DNA of 64,000 nt from Chitinophagaceae bacterium (GCA_947371755.1 CANBQT010000010.1:1-64000), one strand, 5' to 3'; positions 18,176-29,100 are shown, counted from the stretch's first letter. Numbers and translations: made by a program. The notes: generated by a model not told the origin, from the letters alone.

Positions 18176-20584
18176 TTAATTTTCCTCACATCCAATCGGT
18201 GCGCCTGGTGCGATGTTTTTTGCGGGTGGAACGATGATGTCTTTAGGTTTATTAATTCTTTCAATAGCATAAGAATAATGTGCCTTTAAGTTTGGATTCG
18301 ACTTTGCTTTTTCAGTAGCAAATTGTTTCAAGGATTGTAAACGATCGAAACAAATTGATTTCACCTGAAAATTTGCATTGTCATTCATACTAAGAGAAAT
18401 AAGCCAGCTTAAAACCAATTGTTGTGATTGCAAGGAAACCTCTTGTTTCAAACCTTTATCAGTGGCGGATTTCCATGTTTTTTGAATAATGGCATCCAAT
18501 ACATCATCCCAACCTGGGGTACCTGCTTCTGCTTTCAATTGAACTAAACGATTGGCTCTTTCTGTATTGAATAAAAACGCTAATTCATAATTGGTTAAAG
18601 CTTCTGCCGCTGCTAAAGGGTCGAAACTCATACCGGTTCTTTTTTCAAATAATTCTCCAATACCATAATACATGGGTGGGCGAGGAGGAATCAACTGAAT
18701 GATTTTTTCAGAGAGGGTAAGTGTTTCAGGACTTAAACAATCTAGTGCCGCATTTAATGCTTTTGTCTGCACTTCTTTGGATAAGATGGTTGGTTTTACT
18801 TGTGCATCAGCCTTTACGCTGTAACTATAATTCATGCCACCTATTAATTTGCAAGTGGCCTCTAATTGATAACGATGATAATTGTAAACAGGTACCAATA
18901 CGTCTTCCAATTTTGCTAAAGGAGTGTTAGGAGCAATTGCATCAGCAGAAAAATGATCAAGGGCAACTTTACGAACTGCTAACACTTGTTTTAATGCGTC
19001 TGCTGCATCAGAACCGTTATCCCATAAGTGTGCATATGGGTGCAATCCGCTTGCAGCGCGTGCATCAGCATCTGCAATGAATAATAAACCCATTTTAGTA
19101 TTATCCTCTAATAATTGATGTAATGCATCAGCTTCATTTGTACCCGGAGCAAAATCAGTATATCCATATTGAATAGCACGTTTGTCCCAAGCTCCAATTT
19201 CATTAGTATATACATCAGAAAAATCTATTTGTCCCTTACTATTCAATACTACATTAGGATGCGGATAATCCATTACAGATGCACGATTATTTACACTGGA
19301 TGCATAATTGTGTTGAAGACCTAAAGTGTGTCCCACTTCGTGTGCAGCTAATTGACGGATACGCTGTAATGCTGCAAGTTTCATGGTTTCAGGAACAGGT
19401 TTACCTGTTTCATACGGTGATAAAAGACCAGTGAAAATTAAATAGTCTTGCCTTATACGAAGAGAACCAAGCGTTACTTGTCCTTTTATAATTTCTCCAG
19501 TTCTTGGATCTGTAATGGAAGCACCATAACTCCATCCACGTGTAGACCGATGAACCCAGTTAATAAGGTTATAACGGATATCCATTGGATCTGCTGAGTC
19601 GGGTAGGACCTTTACAACAAATGCATCTTTAAAACCTGCTGCTTCGTAGGCCTGGTTCCACCATTTCGCACCATCAATTAAGGCAGAGCGGATAGGTTCT
19701 GGTGTTCCGTTGTCAACATAATAAATGATCGGCTTGACTGGCTCGCTGATGGCAGCAGTGGGATCTTTTTTCTGTAAGCGATGACGGGAAATATACATTT
19801 GCTCGATGGGATCGGTGAAAGGTGTACTATAGTCAAAATAGGAAATTCCAAAATACCCGCTTCGGATATCGTATTTTCTTGGATGGTATTGGTTGTCGGG
19901 TAATTGAACAAAGGAATGGTGCATCCTCAAACTGATAGCTTCTGATGAGGGCGTTACACTATTTACAAACTTTCCGGCATCACTACCCCCCACAAAACTG
20001 ATGGTAGCTTCAAATTCGCTGTTTAAAGGGAAGTTCTTAGTACCTGCTAGATAAATGGCTGATCTTGCTTCATTAAATGCATAGGTGCCTTGTTTCATGG
20101 CTCGGATGCGGTCTGCAACGCCTTGAGCATCGCGAAGAAAAAAATTGGTTGCGTCTACCAATACTTTACCGTTTTCTTCTTCTTCCACCACAAAATTTCC
20201 AATGATCGATTGTGCAAAAGATTGGCGAACCGCTCTTTGTTCATTGGTATTTTCAGTAACGGCGCGGTATTCGTAGTTGGGCTGAACCATCAATACTTTC
20301 TTACCTACTCTGTTAAAATAGACAATTCTAGAGTTGCCAATTAGGCCTCTGTCAAGACCAATGTCATTTGAACCAAGACCAGCAGGCAATGAATTCACGT
20401 ATAAAAATTCGGAATCGAATTTGTCAATCTGCAACCAGATTTTTCCTGAAGTAGCATCCCACCAAAAATTAAAATATCCTTCAAACTTTTGCATGTTTTT
20501 TGTTTTCTCAATAATTTTTGAATTGGATTGAGCAAAAGAAAATATGCTTAAAAGGCAGGCAAGAAAAAAAGTAATAAAACGCAT
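18176..20584 (-). CDS. Secreted zinc-dependent metalloprotease (DUF5117/DUF4953 type)
   Basis: An 802-residue protein with a signal peptide (MRFITFFLACLLSIFSFAQ). The metzincin-type motif H415-E416-x-x-H419-x-x-G-x-x-H425 (HEVGHTLGLQH) binds zinc. Upstream is the DUF5117-like region (VNSLPAGLGSNDIGLDRG, YRAVTENTNEQRAVRQSFA). After the active site comes a DUF4953-like region (YASSVNNRASVMDYPHP, which supplies the Met-turn 'SVMDYP'). This family is common in Bacteroidota and expected in the periplasm or outside the cell; the substrate is unknown. No T9SS tail is seen (the end is GCEEN). It follows the histone-like gene on the same strand. Confidence 0.88.
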   Translation of the reverse strand: MRFITFFLACLLSIFSFAQSNSKIIEKTKNMQKFEGYFNFWWDATSGKIWLQIDKFDSEFLYVNSLPAGLGSNDIGLDRGLIGNSRIVYFNRVGKKVLMVQPNYEYRAVTENTNEQRAVRQSFAQSIIGNFVVEEEENGKVLVDATNFFLRDAQGVADRIRAMKQGTYAFNEARSAIYLAGTKNFPLNSEFEATISFVGGSDAGKFVNSVTPSSEAISLRMHHSFVQLPDNQYHPRKYDIRSGYFGISYFDYSTPFTDPIEQMYISRHRLQKKDPTAAISEPVKPIIYYVDNGTPEPIRSALIDGAKWWNQAYEAAGFKDAFVVKVLPDSADPMDIRYNLINWVHRSTRGWSYGASITDPRTGEIIKGQVTLGSLRIRQDYLIFTGLLSPYETGKPVPETMKLAALQRIRQLAAHEVGHTLGLQHNYASSVNNRASVMDYPHPNVVLNSKGQIDFSDVYTNEIGAWDKRAIQYGYTDFAPGTNEADALHQLLEDNTKMGLLFIADADARAASGLHPYAHLWDNGSDAADALKQVLAVRKVALDHFSADAIAPNTPLAKLEDVLVPVYNYHRYQLEATCKLIGGMNYSYSVKADAQVKPTILSKEVQTKALNAALDCLSPETLTLSEKIIQLIPPRPPMYYGIGELFEKRTGMSFDPLAAAEALTNYELAFLFNTERANRLVQLKAEAGTPGWDDVLDAIIQKTWKSATDKGLKQEVSLQSQQLVLSWLISLSMNDNANFQVKSICFDRLQSLKQFATEKAKSNPNLKAHYSYAIERINKPKDIIVPPAKNIAPGAPIGCEEN

Positions 20585-20628
20585 AAAATTTATTTTATAA
20601 AAGGATCTAATAGTTTCAACAAATAAAA

Positions 20629-20663
20629 ACTCCTGCTTTATTCTTAAAGAACAAGGCAGGAGT
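20629..20663 (-). terminator. Terminator after the histone H1-like gene
   Basis: Stem ACTCCTGC/GCAGGAGT with a 19-base loop. On the minus strand it is followed by TTTTTATTTG. It separates the histone-like gene from the metalloprotease. Confidence 0.7.
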
Positions 20664-20688
20664 AAGATATATTTATTTATGAGCTAGC

Positions 20689-21201
20689 TTATTCTGCTGC
20701 AGGAGTAGCAGGTGCTTCTGTAAATGGAATTTCTACAGGAGCTGCAGGCGCAACTACAGGTGCAGCAACGGGTGCAGCAACTTTCTTAGTGGTTTTTTTC
20801 TTTTTTGGTGCTACTTTTTTTGCTGCTGGTTTAGCAACAACTTTTTTAGCAGGAGCTGCTTTTTTTGCTGCTGGTTTTTTAGCAACAACTTTTTTAGCAG
20901 GAGCTGCTTTCTTAGCTGCTGGTTTTTTAGCAACAACCTTTTTAGCTGCTTTTTTTGGAGCTGCTTTCTTAGCTACTTTTTTAGCAACTGCTTTTTTAAC
21001 TGCTTTCTTTGCTACTGCTTTTTTAGCTGCTTTTTTTGGAGCTGCTTTTTTAACTGCTTTTTTTGGAGCTACTTTTTTAGCTGCTTTTTTTACAACTTTT
21101 TTTGCTGCTTTTGGAGCTGCTTTCTTTGCTGCTTTTTTTGGAGCGGCTTTCTTTGCAGGAGCTGCTTTTTTAGCTACCTTTTTTTTACTTGCTTTTGCCA
21201 T
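20689..21201 (-). CDS. Histone H1-like Lys/Ala-rich DNA-binding protein
   Basis: A 170-residue low-complexity protein made of Lys-Lys-Ala-Ala-Pro modules (AAKKAAPKKAAKK), as in bacterial H1-like nucleoid proteins (HctB/AlgP-type tails). About the last 30 residues are different: Ala/Pro/Val-rich with acidic residues (IPFTEAPATPAAE). Composition predicts non-specific binding to DNA (or RNA) through charge and no folded core. Near the C-terminus, residues VVAKKPAAKKAAPAKK repeat with a 48-bp DNA period, so copy number may vary between strains. It has its own terminator and is divergent from the CoA-binding gene. Confidence 0.8.
   Translation of the reverse strand: MAKASKKKVAKKAAPAKKAAPKKAAKKAAPKAAKKVVKKAAKKVAPKKAVKKAAPKKAAKKAVAKKAVKKAVAKKVAKKAAPKKAAKKVVAKKPAAKKAAPAKKVVAKKPAAKKAAPAKKVVAKPAAKKVAPKKKKTTKKVAAPVAAPVVAPAAPVEIPFTEAPATPAAE
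20831..20940 (-). repeat. 48-bp tandem repeat inside the histone H1-like gene
   Basis: Repeat units begin at 20831, 20879 and 20927 (each starting TTAGCAACAAC on the plus strand). The first two differ at only a few bases; the third is partial. They encode a 16-residue unit VVAKKPAAKKAAPAKK. Confidence 0.8.
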
Positions 21202-21343
21202 GATGGTATCGGTTTGAGTGATGGATTAATAATTTATAGTGGAAGTTAGAAAATATATTTTTATAAACAATACGATTTTATTTTCTGCTAGTATTTTTTT
21301 TGCACATGATTATCACTTTCCTTTGAATAATAAACAGAATAAT

Positions 21344-21712
21344 ATGTCGGAATTAAAAAAAACCTTGGTGATTGGTGCTTCAGAAAATCCAGAAAGGTAT
21401 AGTTACCTAGCCGTTCAAAAACTTAAAAAACAGGGCCATTCAGTAATTGCTTTTGGAAGAAATTCAGGAAAGATAGAAGAAACAAACATTATTACGCAGT
21501 TTCCTACTGAGCAGAATGTAGATACAGTAACATTATACATTAACCCTGATCTTCAAAAACAGTATATCAATGATATCCTATTACTGCATCCCAAACGGCT
21601 CATTTTTAATCCTGGAACAGAAAATACAGAACTTTTTCAAATAGCTAAAGCCAATGGTATAGAGCCTTTGGAAGCCTGTACCTTGGTAATGTTGAGTACT
21701 GGCCAATACTAA
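21344..21712 (+). CDS. CoA-binding (YccU-like) Rossmann protein
   Basis: A 122-residue protein starting MSELKKTLVIGASENPERYSYLAVQKLKKQGH; the 35 preceding in-frame residues look like untranslated leader, so 21344 is preferred. The N-terminal VIGASENPERYS nucleotide-binding loop and the later FNPGTEN and EACTLVML segments match the small CoA_binding_2 family. The cytoplasmic role is unknown; related domains sit in succinyl-CoA ligases. It overlaps the convergent reductase gene by stop codons sharing CTAA. Confidence 0.82.
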   Translation: MSELKKTLVIGASENPERYSYLAVQKLKKQGHSVIAFGRNSGKIEETNIITQFPTEQNVDTVTLYINPDLQKQYINDILLLHPKRLIFNPGTENTELFQIAKANGIEPLEACTLVMLSTGQY

Positions 21713-22437
21713 CCGTATAACTCCAGGTGAATAGCTTTTTTATCATAACCCATTGCTAGAATTCTTTGCTTTGCCTCATCTACCATGCTCTTCCAACCGC
21801 ATAAATAAAAATGAGCAGGGGTCTTTCCATTATTGCATAAAGCTTCATAAACAGGATGTACATAACCTTTATAAGTTCCGGCTGGTACTTCTGCTTCTCT
21901 TGAATAGCAAGGATGGAAAAATATATTATTTGAGTTTGCTTCTAATTCTTTTAATTCCTTGATGTATAAACCATCTTCAAAATGTCTGCATCCAAAAACC
22001 AAATGCACGTTCTTATGAGCAATACCTTTATGATGAATATGTGTAAGCATTGATCTAAATGGTGCAATTCCAGTACCCGTGCAAATCAGGAATAAATCCT
22101 CGTCTAAAGGATCCGGCATCGTGAATTTTCCTTGTGGTCCTCTAAGTAAAATTTCAGTACCTACAGAAACCTTATTAAATAAATAGGTTGTACCCAAACC
22201 ACCTTCCAGCAAAACAATCACCAATTCAAAAACATTGGTACCATTTGGTGCTGATGCGATGGAATAACTGCGCCAGCGTTTATTTTTTTGCTCGTGAATA
22301 GGTAAGTCTAATGTCACAAATTGCCCAGGGGAGAATTCAAAATCAGTGATTTCAGGGATCTCAATCCAGAATCTTCTGGTAGAGGGGGTTTCGTTTTCAA
22401 TTCTGATAACTTTTCCGTTGCGCCATGGTTCTAACAT
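21709..22437 (-). CDS. Ferredoxin-NADP reductase-like FAD/NAD(P) oxidoreductase
   Basis: A 242-residue flavoprotein reductase. An N-terminal FAD-binding barrel carries WRSYSIASAP (the RxYS motif contacting FAD) and LEGGLGTTYLF. The NAD(P) domain has CTGTGIAPFRSML and HLVFGCRHFEDGLY, and YLCGWKSMVDEAKQRI near the C-terminus. There is no iron-sulphur domain, so it likely works with separate ferredoxin or flavodoxin. It ends MGYDKKAIHLELYG, without the aromatic C-terminal stacking residue of some FNRs apart from the penultimate Tyr. Convergent 4-base overlap with the CoA-binding gene. Confidence 0.85.
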   Translation of the reverse strand: MLEPWRNGKVIRIENETPSTRRFWIEIPEITDFEFSPGQFVTLDLPIHEQKNKRWRSYSIASAPNGTNVFELVIVLLEGGLGTTYLFNKVSVGTEILLRGPQGKFTMPDPLDEDLFLICTGTGIAPFRSMLTHIHHKGIAHKNVHLVFGCRHFEDGLYIKELKELEANSNNIFFHPCYSREAEVPAGTYKGYVHPVYEALCNNGKTPAHFYLCGWKSMVDEAKQRILAMGYDKKAIHLELYG

Positions 22438-22512
22438 ACAAACATAGTTTTAGGCCATAAAGGTAATTCAGAACCATTATAACTGAATAAAAAAAAGAGA
22501 GTTTTATGTCCT

Positions 22513-23037
22513 TTATTGCATCCTTGCAGCATCTAAAACGGTAATGTGTTTACTTGTTTTTGTAAATACATTTCCTGATGGGTCGTTTAAGCGAATCACC
22601 AATTCGTTGGTTTTAACCTGATCAGCTATATCTTTCTTTGGTTTAATACCCGTTCTGTCTTTTCCAATAATCTTTATTTGCCAAACCATTTCATCAGTAT
22701 ATTTCACCAAAGTATCTTTTTTCTTGCCTTCTTGTAATACAACGGGTAGGGCAGATACCTTATCAATGCTGGCTAAATACAATTGTTGGTTGATCCAGAT
22801 CCTTTCAATTTTAAAATAAGGTACTTTACTTGCAATCAGATATATATAATATTCTGGAGCATGTTTCTTCTCCTTAGAGGGTTTTTCTTTTCCACCTAAT
22901 TCAATGGTGCTGGTTGGCGCAACTCCAGAGATAGTGCCTCTTTGAAAGGATTTTAATTTCAAGGATGGCTTTGCTTTTTGGGCAAACACAGCAGTGGACA
23001 GAATTGTTAAACTCAGAATGAATACTATTTGTTTCAT
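22513..23037 (-). CDS. Secreted hypothetical protein, partner of the T9SS propeller gene
   Basis: A 174-residue protein with a clear signal peptide (MKQIVFILSLTILSTAVFAQ). An upstream in-frame ATG at 23091 would bury it, so 23037 is chosen. The mature part is strand-rich and basic, with no motif I recognise (PEYYIYLIASKVPYFKIERIWIN; VWQIKIIGKD). The start lies only 7 bases after the stop of the Asp-box T9SS protein, so the two are probably co-transcribed and functionally linked. The role is unknown; it is probably periplasmic or on the cell envelope. Confidence 0.7.
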   Translation of the reverse strand: MKQIVFILSLTILSTAVFAQKAKPSLKLKSFQRGTISGVAPTSTIELGGKEKPSKEKKHAPEYYIYLIASKVPYFKIERIWINQQLYLASIDKVSALPVVLQEGKKKDTLVKYTDEMVWQIKIIGKDRTGIKPKKDIADQVKTNELVIRLNDPSGNVFTKTSKHITVLDAARMQ

Positions 23038-23044
23038 GCTGTTT

Positions 23045-26017
23045 TTACTGTTTGATGATTTTTTGATTTGCTTGGTATTTCTTATTGTCACTCGTTATCT
23101 GTACAAAATAATTGCCGGCTGGTAAACGATTTAATGGAATTTGACCATTACCATAACCAGCTTTAGACTGATATACTGATTGCCCAAGCATATTGTATAC
23201 CTGCACATTAATTGATTTGATGCCAGTAATATTTCCAGCTTGATACTGATAAGTACCGGTACTTACAGTTGGAAATACCTTCATGAAATCTTTATCATTG
23301 ATAATGGCATTTGGAATAGCTGTTGGAAGATTGGGGGTGAAATTCGGAGAACCGATCACTGTATAAAACATACCATTGCCGTGTGTGCCAATTAATAATG
23401 TATTGTCTTCCGGACGATAATCTAATGATGAGACTACCGCATAGTTTAAAACAGATGCACCTTCGCGAGACCATATAATACTTCCCGCAGGTGAAGCACC
23501 CAATGTTTTACCAATATTTTGTGTTGAATATAAACCAACTGAGGTGCCTATATAATATTCCGTATAAGGATTACCACTTGCATCTTTTCTGGTTACAATC
23601 GCACAAGATCTATAAGAAGGGAGACTTAAATCCCCTTCCACATTTGACCAACTTGGGGTGGTTGCCTTGGCATTGTAGGTCCAAAAAGCAGAGGTTACTC
23701 CATAATTAGAAACAACTACCATAATCTCATTATCATCATTTGGATTTACTGCTATGTCTGATACATTTCCTGCTAATCCATTTGGTGTAATGTCTTTTGG
23801 AATGGCCAATGCATTGGCATTTGCGTAATCATCTAATCGGTACAATTTGCCAGTATTTGTTCCAAAATACATGCTATGCGTAGTTTGATAACTTCCCCAT
23901 GAAAAATCCATGGCACGAATAGATATTGAATTGTCACCTGGTACAGCATTTAACGTATTCTCCACACCTAATAAACGTGTCCATCTACTACTGTCTACCG
24001 TACTCGCTGAATTGGTTTTAAACAAACGATTATAGTTGGCATAAAACAATACTTCAGAATTAGCATTGCTTAATTTAAAATTGGTTATAAAATCACCATA
24101 TCCAGAGCCACTATTGGGAATCATATCAGCAATCTTAGGTTTGATGATTGCCCCAGGGTAACTGGCATTATTTAATAACTCATCACGAACGATGATACCA
24201 GACTGAACGCCAAAATAAGATAGCTGCTGGCCTGCATTAATTTTTGCGATATCTACAGCAACACCATCTCCTCCTAAAAGATTTATATAGTCATTGATAC
24301 CCGGACGATCACTTGGTCGAGGACCAAAATTTAGACTGGCATCTCGGTACCATGTTCCATTATCCTGTGCGCCTCCTTCAAAATTATTTTTACCAGTTTC
24401 CGGATCTATTGCAACTGAATAATATTGTAATGTTTGATAGTTGGGTATTTGAGACCAAACAACTGTAGGCGATGTAATATCATTTGTAACTTGTAATCCT
24501 CCATCATTGCAAACAATTGCTCTCTTTGAATTGGAAGGATCAAACACAAGGAAATGCATATCAGGGTGGCTATTCGGATAAATACTGGTTGTAAAATCGG
24601 TACTATATCCACCAATCCACGAAGTAGTATTGGCATTGCTAAAACCATTGGTAGAGCGGTATAAATTTGTACCTCCCATAAACACCACATTTGCGTCATC
24701 TGGTTTTACCACCAAAAGCATATTATACCCACCTTGCACAGCTATCGGATCAGAACCTGTTTTACTGCCTCCCGGTATATCAGGCACGCTACTGGATAGG
24801 TTTGTCCATACAGGAGCACCACTTGTGAAATCAGCTTTAAATAAATCAGCTTCAGGTAACAAAGTTGGACTAGCCTGACTTTGTCCATTCTCATACATCA
24901 CGTAAAGGATATTATTATTGGAAGGAGCAAGCGTTAATACAATTCTGCCCCAGTTATCATTCACATCAGCACTGGTATTTGTTTTCCAACCTGCTGGTGA
25001 ATTATCAGCACCTCCGGCAATTAATGACCAAGAACCTGCATCACCTGTTGTTGATTGATAGACACCCTTGTCTGAATTCTTATTATGGAAAGCACAATAA
25101 ATTTTACTTCCATCTTTTGTGATAGCAACATCAGTATTGCCGGTAACATTATTACCTAATGAAGTACTTTGTTTAACAGTTGTCCAGGTGGTACCACCAT
25201 CCTTCGATTTTTTGATGGTACTTACACAGGCTACATAAACATCACCATTTACCGGGTTAACTGCAATCCTGCTTATTAAATCAAAAACATTATCAAATCC
25301 TTCTAACGTTCCTAATTGAGTACTTGTTAATGCAAACCAAGTGGCTCCATTATCGGTGGATTTATACACACCACTACCCAAATAAAAAGCCCCTGAACCA
25401 GAACCACCGCTGGCAGAGTTTCCCAAAGATTCACCTGTGCCTGCATACCAGGTATCAGGTGTTTTTGGATCCTGTGCAAGGCAGGTTAAATTGTGTACCT
25501 GTTTATCCGGAGCTACCAATGTCCAGTTTTGCCCTCCATCTGTAGAACGCATCAAACCACCACTCACAGATCCTGATAAGATCACTTTATTGGTGGTGCC
25601 ATTATATCTTTGATCAAATGCAAAAGCTCGGGTTCTTCCTGCCAAATTATTCGGGCCAGCTAATTGATATACATTGGTGGTTGGTCCGTTTACACCAAAT
25701 CCAGTTTGTACAATACCATTTGCCCCAGCTAATCTGCCCTGATTTCCTGCAATGGGCATACGCTTGGCCTGCTCCAATTCCAATTGAAATATGTTGTAAG
25801 GAATTTTCCCTGTTTTAGGATCTTTGAGCATGTCGTTTTCATATTTCACACGCTCCGCATTGATCTCGGATCTTTTAGCTGGATTTTCCTCATCCTCATC
25901 AAATTCTTCCAGACCAAATTTATTCTTATGTTCACTTCGTTCTTTATTCCAATGCCAAGCTGCAAATGACAAACCCAGAATTACTAAAGAAAGGATGATC
26001 CCTTTTTTCATGTTCAA
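23045..26017 (-). CDS. Large secreted Asp-box/VPS10-like beta-propeller protein with T9SS sorting tail
   Basis: A 990-residue protein. An N-terminal membrane-targeting stretch (KKGIILSLVILGLSFAAW) precedes an acidic linker. Repeated Asp boxes (RSTDGGQNW, KSTDNGATW, KSKDGGTTW) mark a sortilin/BNR-like propeller, probably two blades sets. The C-terminal 80 residues form a type A T9SS sorting domain: MKVFPTVSTGTYQY, VQVYNMLGQSVYQS, LPAGNYFVQITSDNKKYQ. It should be exported by Sec, then carried across the outer membrane by T9SS. No catalytic residues of a sialidase are evident, so binding or an unknown enzyme activity is possible. It follows the subtilisin gene on the same strand. Confidence 0.82.
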   Translation of the reverse strand: MNMKKGIILSLVILGLSFAAWHWNKERSEHKNKFGLEEFDEDEENPAKRSEINAERVKYENDMLKDPKTGKIPYNIFQLELEQAKRMPIAGNQGRLAGANGIVQTGFGVNGPTTNVYQLAGPNNLAGRTRAFAFDQRYNGTTNKVILSGSVSGGLMRSTDGGQNWTLVAPDKQVHNLTCLAQDPKTPDTWYAGTGESLGNSASGGSGSGAFYLGSGVYKSTDNGATWFALTSTQLGTLEGFDNVFDLISRIAVNPVNGDVYVACVSTIKKSKDGGTTWTTVKQSTSLGNNVTGNTDVAITKDGSKIYCAFHNKNSDKGVYQSTTGDAGSWSLIAGGADNSPAGWKTNTSADVNDNWGRIVLTLAPSNNNILYVMYENGQSQASPTLLPEADLFKADFTSGAPVWTNLSSSVPDIPGGSKTGSDPIAVQGGYNMLLVVKPDDANVVFMGGTNLYRSTNGFSNANTTSWIGGYSTDFTTSIYPNSHPDMHFLVFDPSNSKRAIVCNDGGLQVTNDITSPTVVWSQIPNYQTLQYYSVAIDPETGKNNFEGGAQDNGTWYRDASLNFGPRPSDRPGINDYINLLGGDGVAVDIAKINAGQQLSYFGVQSGIIVRDELLNNASYPGAIIKPKIADMIPNSGSGYGDFITNFKLSNANSEVLFYANYNRLFKTNSASTVDSSRWTRLLGVENTLNAVPGDNSISIRAMDFSWGSYQTTHSMYFGTNTGKLYRLDDYANANALAIPKDITPNGLAGNVSDIAVNPNDDNEIMVVVSNYGVTSAFWTYNAKATTPSWSNVEGDLSLPSYRSCAIVTRKDASGNPYTEYYIGTSVGLYSTQNIGKTLGASPAGSIIWSREGASVLNYAVVSSLDYRPEDNTLLIGTHGNGMFYTVIGSPNFTPNLPTAIPNAIINDKDFMKVFPTVSTGTYQYQAGNITGIKSINVQVYNMLGQSVYQSKAGYGNGQIPLNRLPAGNYFVQITSDNKKYQANQKIIKQ

Positions 26018-26103
26018 AATTGATTATTTAACTAAGATAGAGTATCTCTCATAAACGGCAAATGCAACCTAGAGGGTTGCCTATGAAATTAAGAAGCAGC
26101 GCT

Positions 26104-29100
26104 TTATTTTTCAATTAAAATTTTCTTTAGATATGTTTTGCCGTTATGGTTGATCTTGAGGATATACATATCAGATCCAAAACCACTCATATCTATTGTT
26201 TTATTGTATTTGCCAATAAAACCAGGGTAATTTTCTTCATGAATTTTTTGACCAAGCGTATTAAAAATTTCTAATGTCAAGTTTTTCTTAACATTCATCC
26301 CAAAACTAATATTAACAAGTCCTTTAGATGGATTGGGTGAAGTTGTTAGTTTTATTTCGCCTACAAGTATATCATTTAATGCTGTAACGGCTACGTTTAT
26401 CACATTTGAACTTTTCGCACAACCGTTTGAATCTATTACAACTGTTTTGTAAGTTCCAGACTTTGTGGGTTTGAAATGACTGGCAGTTGCTCCACTAATC
26501 GCTACGGTGTCGTTTAAAAACCATTGATTACCTGTTACAGCATTGCTGGTTAAAGAATCTGCAACTTGTGAAATTACAGGTGCGGCACCTGAATTCAATA
26601 CAACTGGAGTTCGATCGCTCACACAATCATTAGTATTAATCTTCATATCATACAGCCAGTAATAAAAATTCTGATAATTATTGGGAAGAGCAGTTGTGGC
26701 AGCACTATTACCTGTTATTGAAATCACATTGTTTAAACTGATAGGATATGGATTGGGGGTAACTGAATTATTTCTAAAAATAGAAGCACCACCCTGACAA
26801 TCGATAATGATGATGTGATTGCCAATAGTAGGTACAGGCAAACTTAAAGTATAAATAGCACCAGTATCAGCAGCATTATTGATTGTAGAGGTTGATCCGT
26901 CTGCGTTTGCAGGGGTTGGATTGGGTGTAGTTGGATACACAGAAATTGATGAACTTGAAATCGGAGTATAGCTATAACTGCTATGGCTCGCATCAGACCA
27001 TGAACCAAAATCGGCTAAGGTAAAAGTGATGGTTCCTGGATATGCAATAAATAGTCTGGCTGTTTCAATAGTAAGAGGTACCGTGTTATTGATATTAATA
27101 AACTGTCCGCTAAAACTATTATAACCACCACTTGAGTAAACCATTTTATTTTTCAGACCCAGACTTCCTCGAAACTCTTTACCTACATAAAAAGTGTTAT
27201 TGGCTGGAATATTGGAGGTTGTAACATTATATCCCGTAGCAATTGGAGTGCCTCCTGTAGCAGAGGTATACCAAAAATAGTTGGATGCAGAAACAGGATT
27301 AATAACTTTTAAAACTGCATTATTACCACAAATTGTTCCAGATCCTGCTGGTCCTGCATGTAAAGGAGCTGTGGTAATAGTAGTAGAATTACTATTGTTA
27401 GAAGCATTTTGATCAGATACCAAATTCACTGTACTTGTGATAGTATAAGTTGTATTTGGTTGTGTGGCGTAGGGTCTTGGGAAAGTATAATCCACCAATC
27501 CCAAAGCTGGTATTGTTAATGGATAATTTGTATTAATATTTAAGATGTTTGTGCTGCCATTACTTACTTGTAAACTGATAGGTACATTGGTTTGATCAAT
27601 GGTTCCATTGTTTTTAATGGAGATGGATACGTACTGACTATCCACGCTACATCCTCCTGAAGTTGGTATAAGAAGTTGATTTAAACTAAGATCGTTTGAA
27701 GGATTCACCACATGCAATCTGAAATCTGCAGTTTCACCATTCGCATAAGTGCCACATCCTTTTACGGTTGAAGAATCACTTGTTTCCTGCACAATGATCC
27801 GCATCAAATATAAATTCCCAATGGGTAAACTAGCATTTGTAATGATGGTTCCTGTTAATACACTGGTTGGGGAATTGATAACTGCACTGCTCGTAACCTG
27901 CTCATTGGTTTCAAACTGTCCGTTATTATTATAATCGATAAATACTTTTACTACACGTGGGTTTGAGCTGGCATCACAAGTTCCGGTTTTAATATAAAAA
28001 GGAATGGTTTGTGATGATTCTATATCAATACTTGCATTGGTATAATCTGTATATGAAGTACAGGTGGTATGATTACTGTAATGTAATGTTTTGAATGCAA
28101 CACTATCTATTCTTGCGCCTGCAGTATTAGTTGCATAAGATGCACAAGTAGGAGTACCACCAACACCGCTAACTAATAATGTATATGGTTGTTGTCCTCT
28201 TTGCAATGTTCCTTTGTGAGAAATTATAATGGTATAGGTTTGACCTGGAACTGCACTATCAATATATACTTTCTCGATATTGTCTAACACATTATCGCCT
28301 TTCACAGCTGGGTTATCCGGAATGTTTGGATCTAAAACCCAGGGCTTATATACTTTGGGTCCTTTCAAAATTTTAACATCAAGATCATTCACCAGTTTTC
28401 TAGAAGGGTTGTTCAAAACATTTGTAACATCCACATTCCCTTTTGGATCAGTCCAGCTAATAGTTGCTACTAATGGGCCATTTCCTGAAGCGATAACTGT
28501 ATAACTAGCAGTGCCTCCATTGATCAAATTATTTTCATATAATAAATGTGTACTGGTACTTGCATTATTACTTGGAACTGCTGCGGTTAATACTGAAGCA
28601 GCCCTCTCCACATTTAAAAGGCCCCATCCATATTGATAATCGGGTCCATCTGCTGGACCCGCTTCATCAGCTGTATGAATGGCTAATCCTTTAATGGTAG
28701 CAGAACGAAGAAATTGTCCGGGTTTTAATTTATTATAATATTCCTGTAACAATAATAAAGATCCTGTTACATTGGGGGTAGACATGGAAGTTCCGGAACT
28801 AAGCGCATAACTTGTATTACTCATGGCAATGGAAGAAAGTACATCTACGCCATCTGCTACGATATCTGGTTTAATTCTACCATCATCAGTAGGTCCGAAA
28901 TTACTGAAGTAGGCAACCCTGGCATCATCTCTTCTTGAATAGCCACTTGGAATTCCTTCAATGGCTCCAACAGTCAATATATTTTTCGCATTGCCATCCC
29001 AGGGAATGGTATTGTAAGAATTATTATCGCTAATACCAAAAGGTCGATTACCGGCATTCACCATTTGATTTAAACTATCAAAACGATAATACACATCTCC

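Larger units (their letters stand above)
18009..18180. repeat. Convergent-junction module: heptads, long hairpin, REP-like palindrome, heptads
   Basis: After the E2 stop the plus strand shows A-rich 7-base steps (GAAAAAT/TAAAAAT type). A 17-bp perfect stem follows (18035-18051 with 18061-18077), then a 32-base CCCCTC...GAGGGG palindrome (18097-18128). At 18145-18180 come T-rich heptads that on the minus strand read TAAAATT, TAAAAAG, TAAAAAG and begin at the metalloprotease stop. Confidence 0.75.

Noticed and set aside
20789-21217. Long open frame on the plus strand opposite the histone H1-like gene, rich in Ala and Phe
   Set aside because: It is the complement of repetitive Lys/Ala codons; such sequence rarely gives stops on the other strand. 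The minus frame has a start, terminator and family resemblance.
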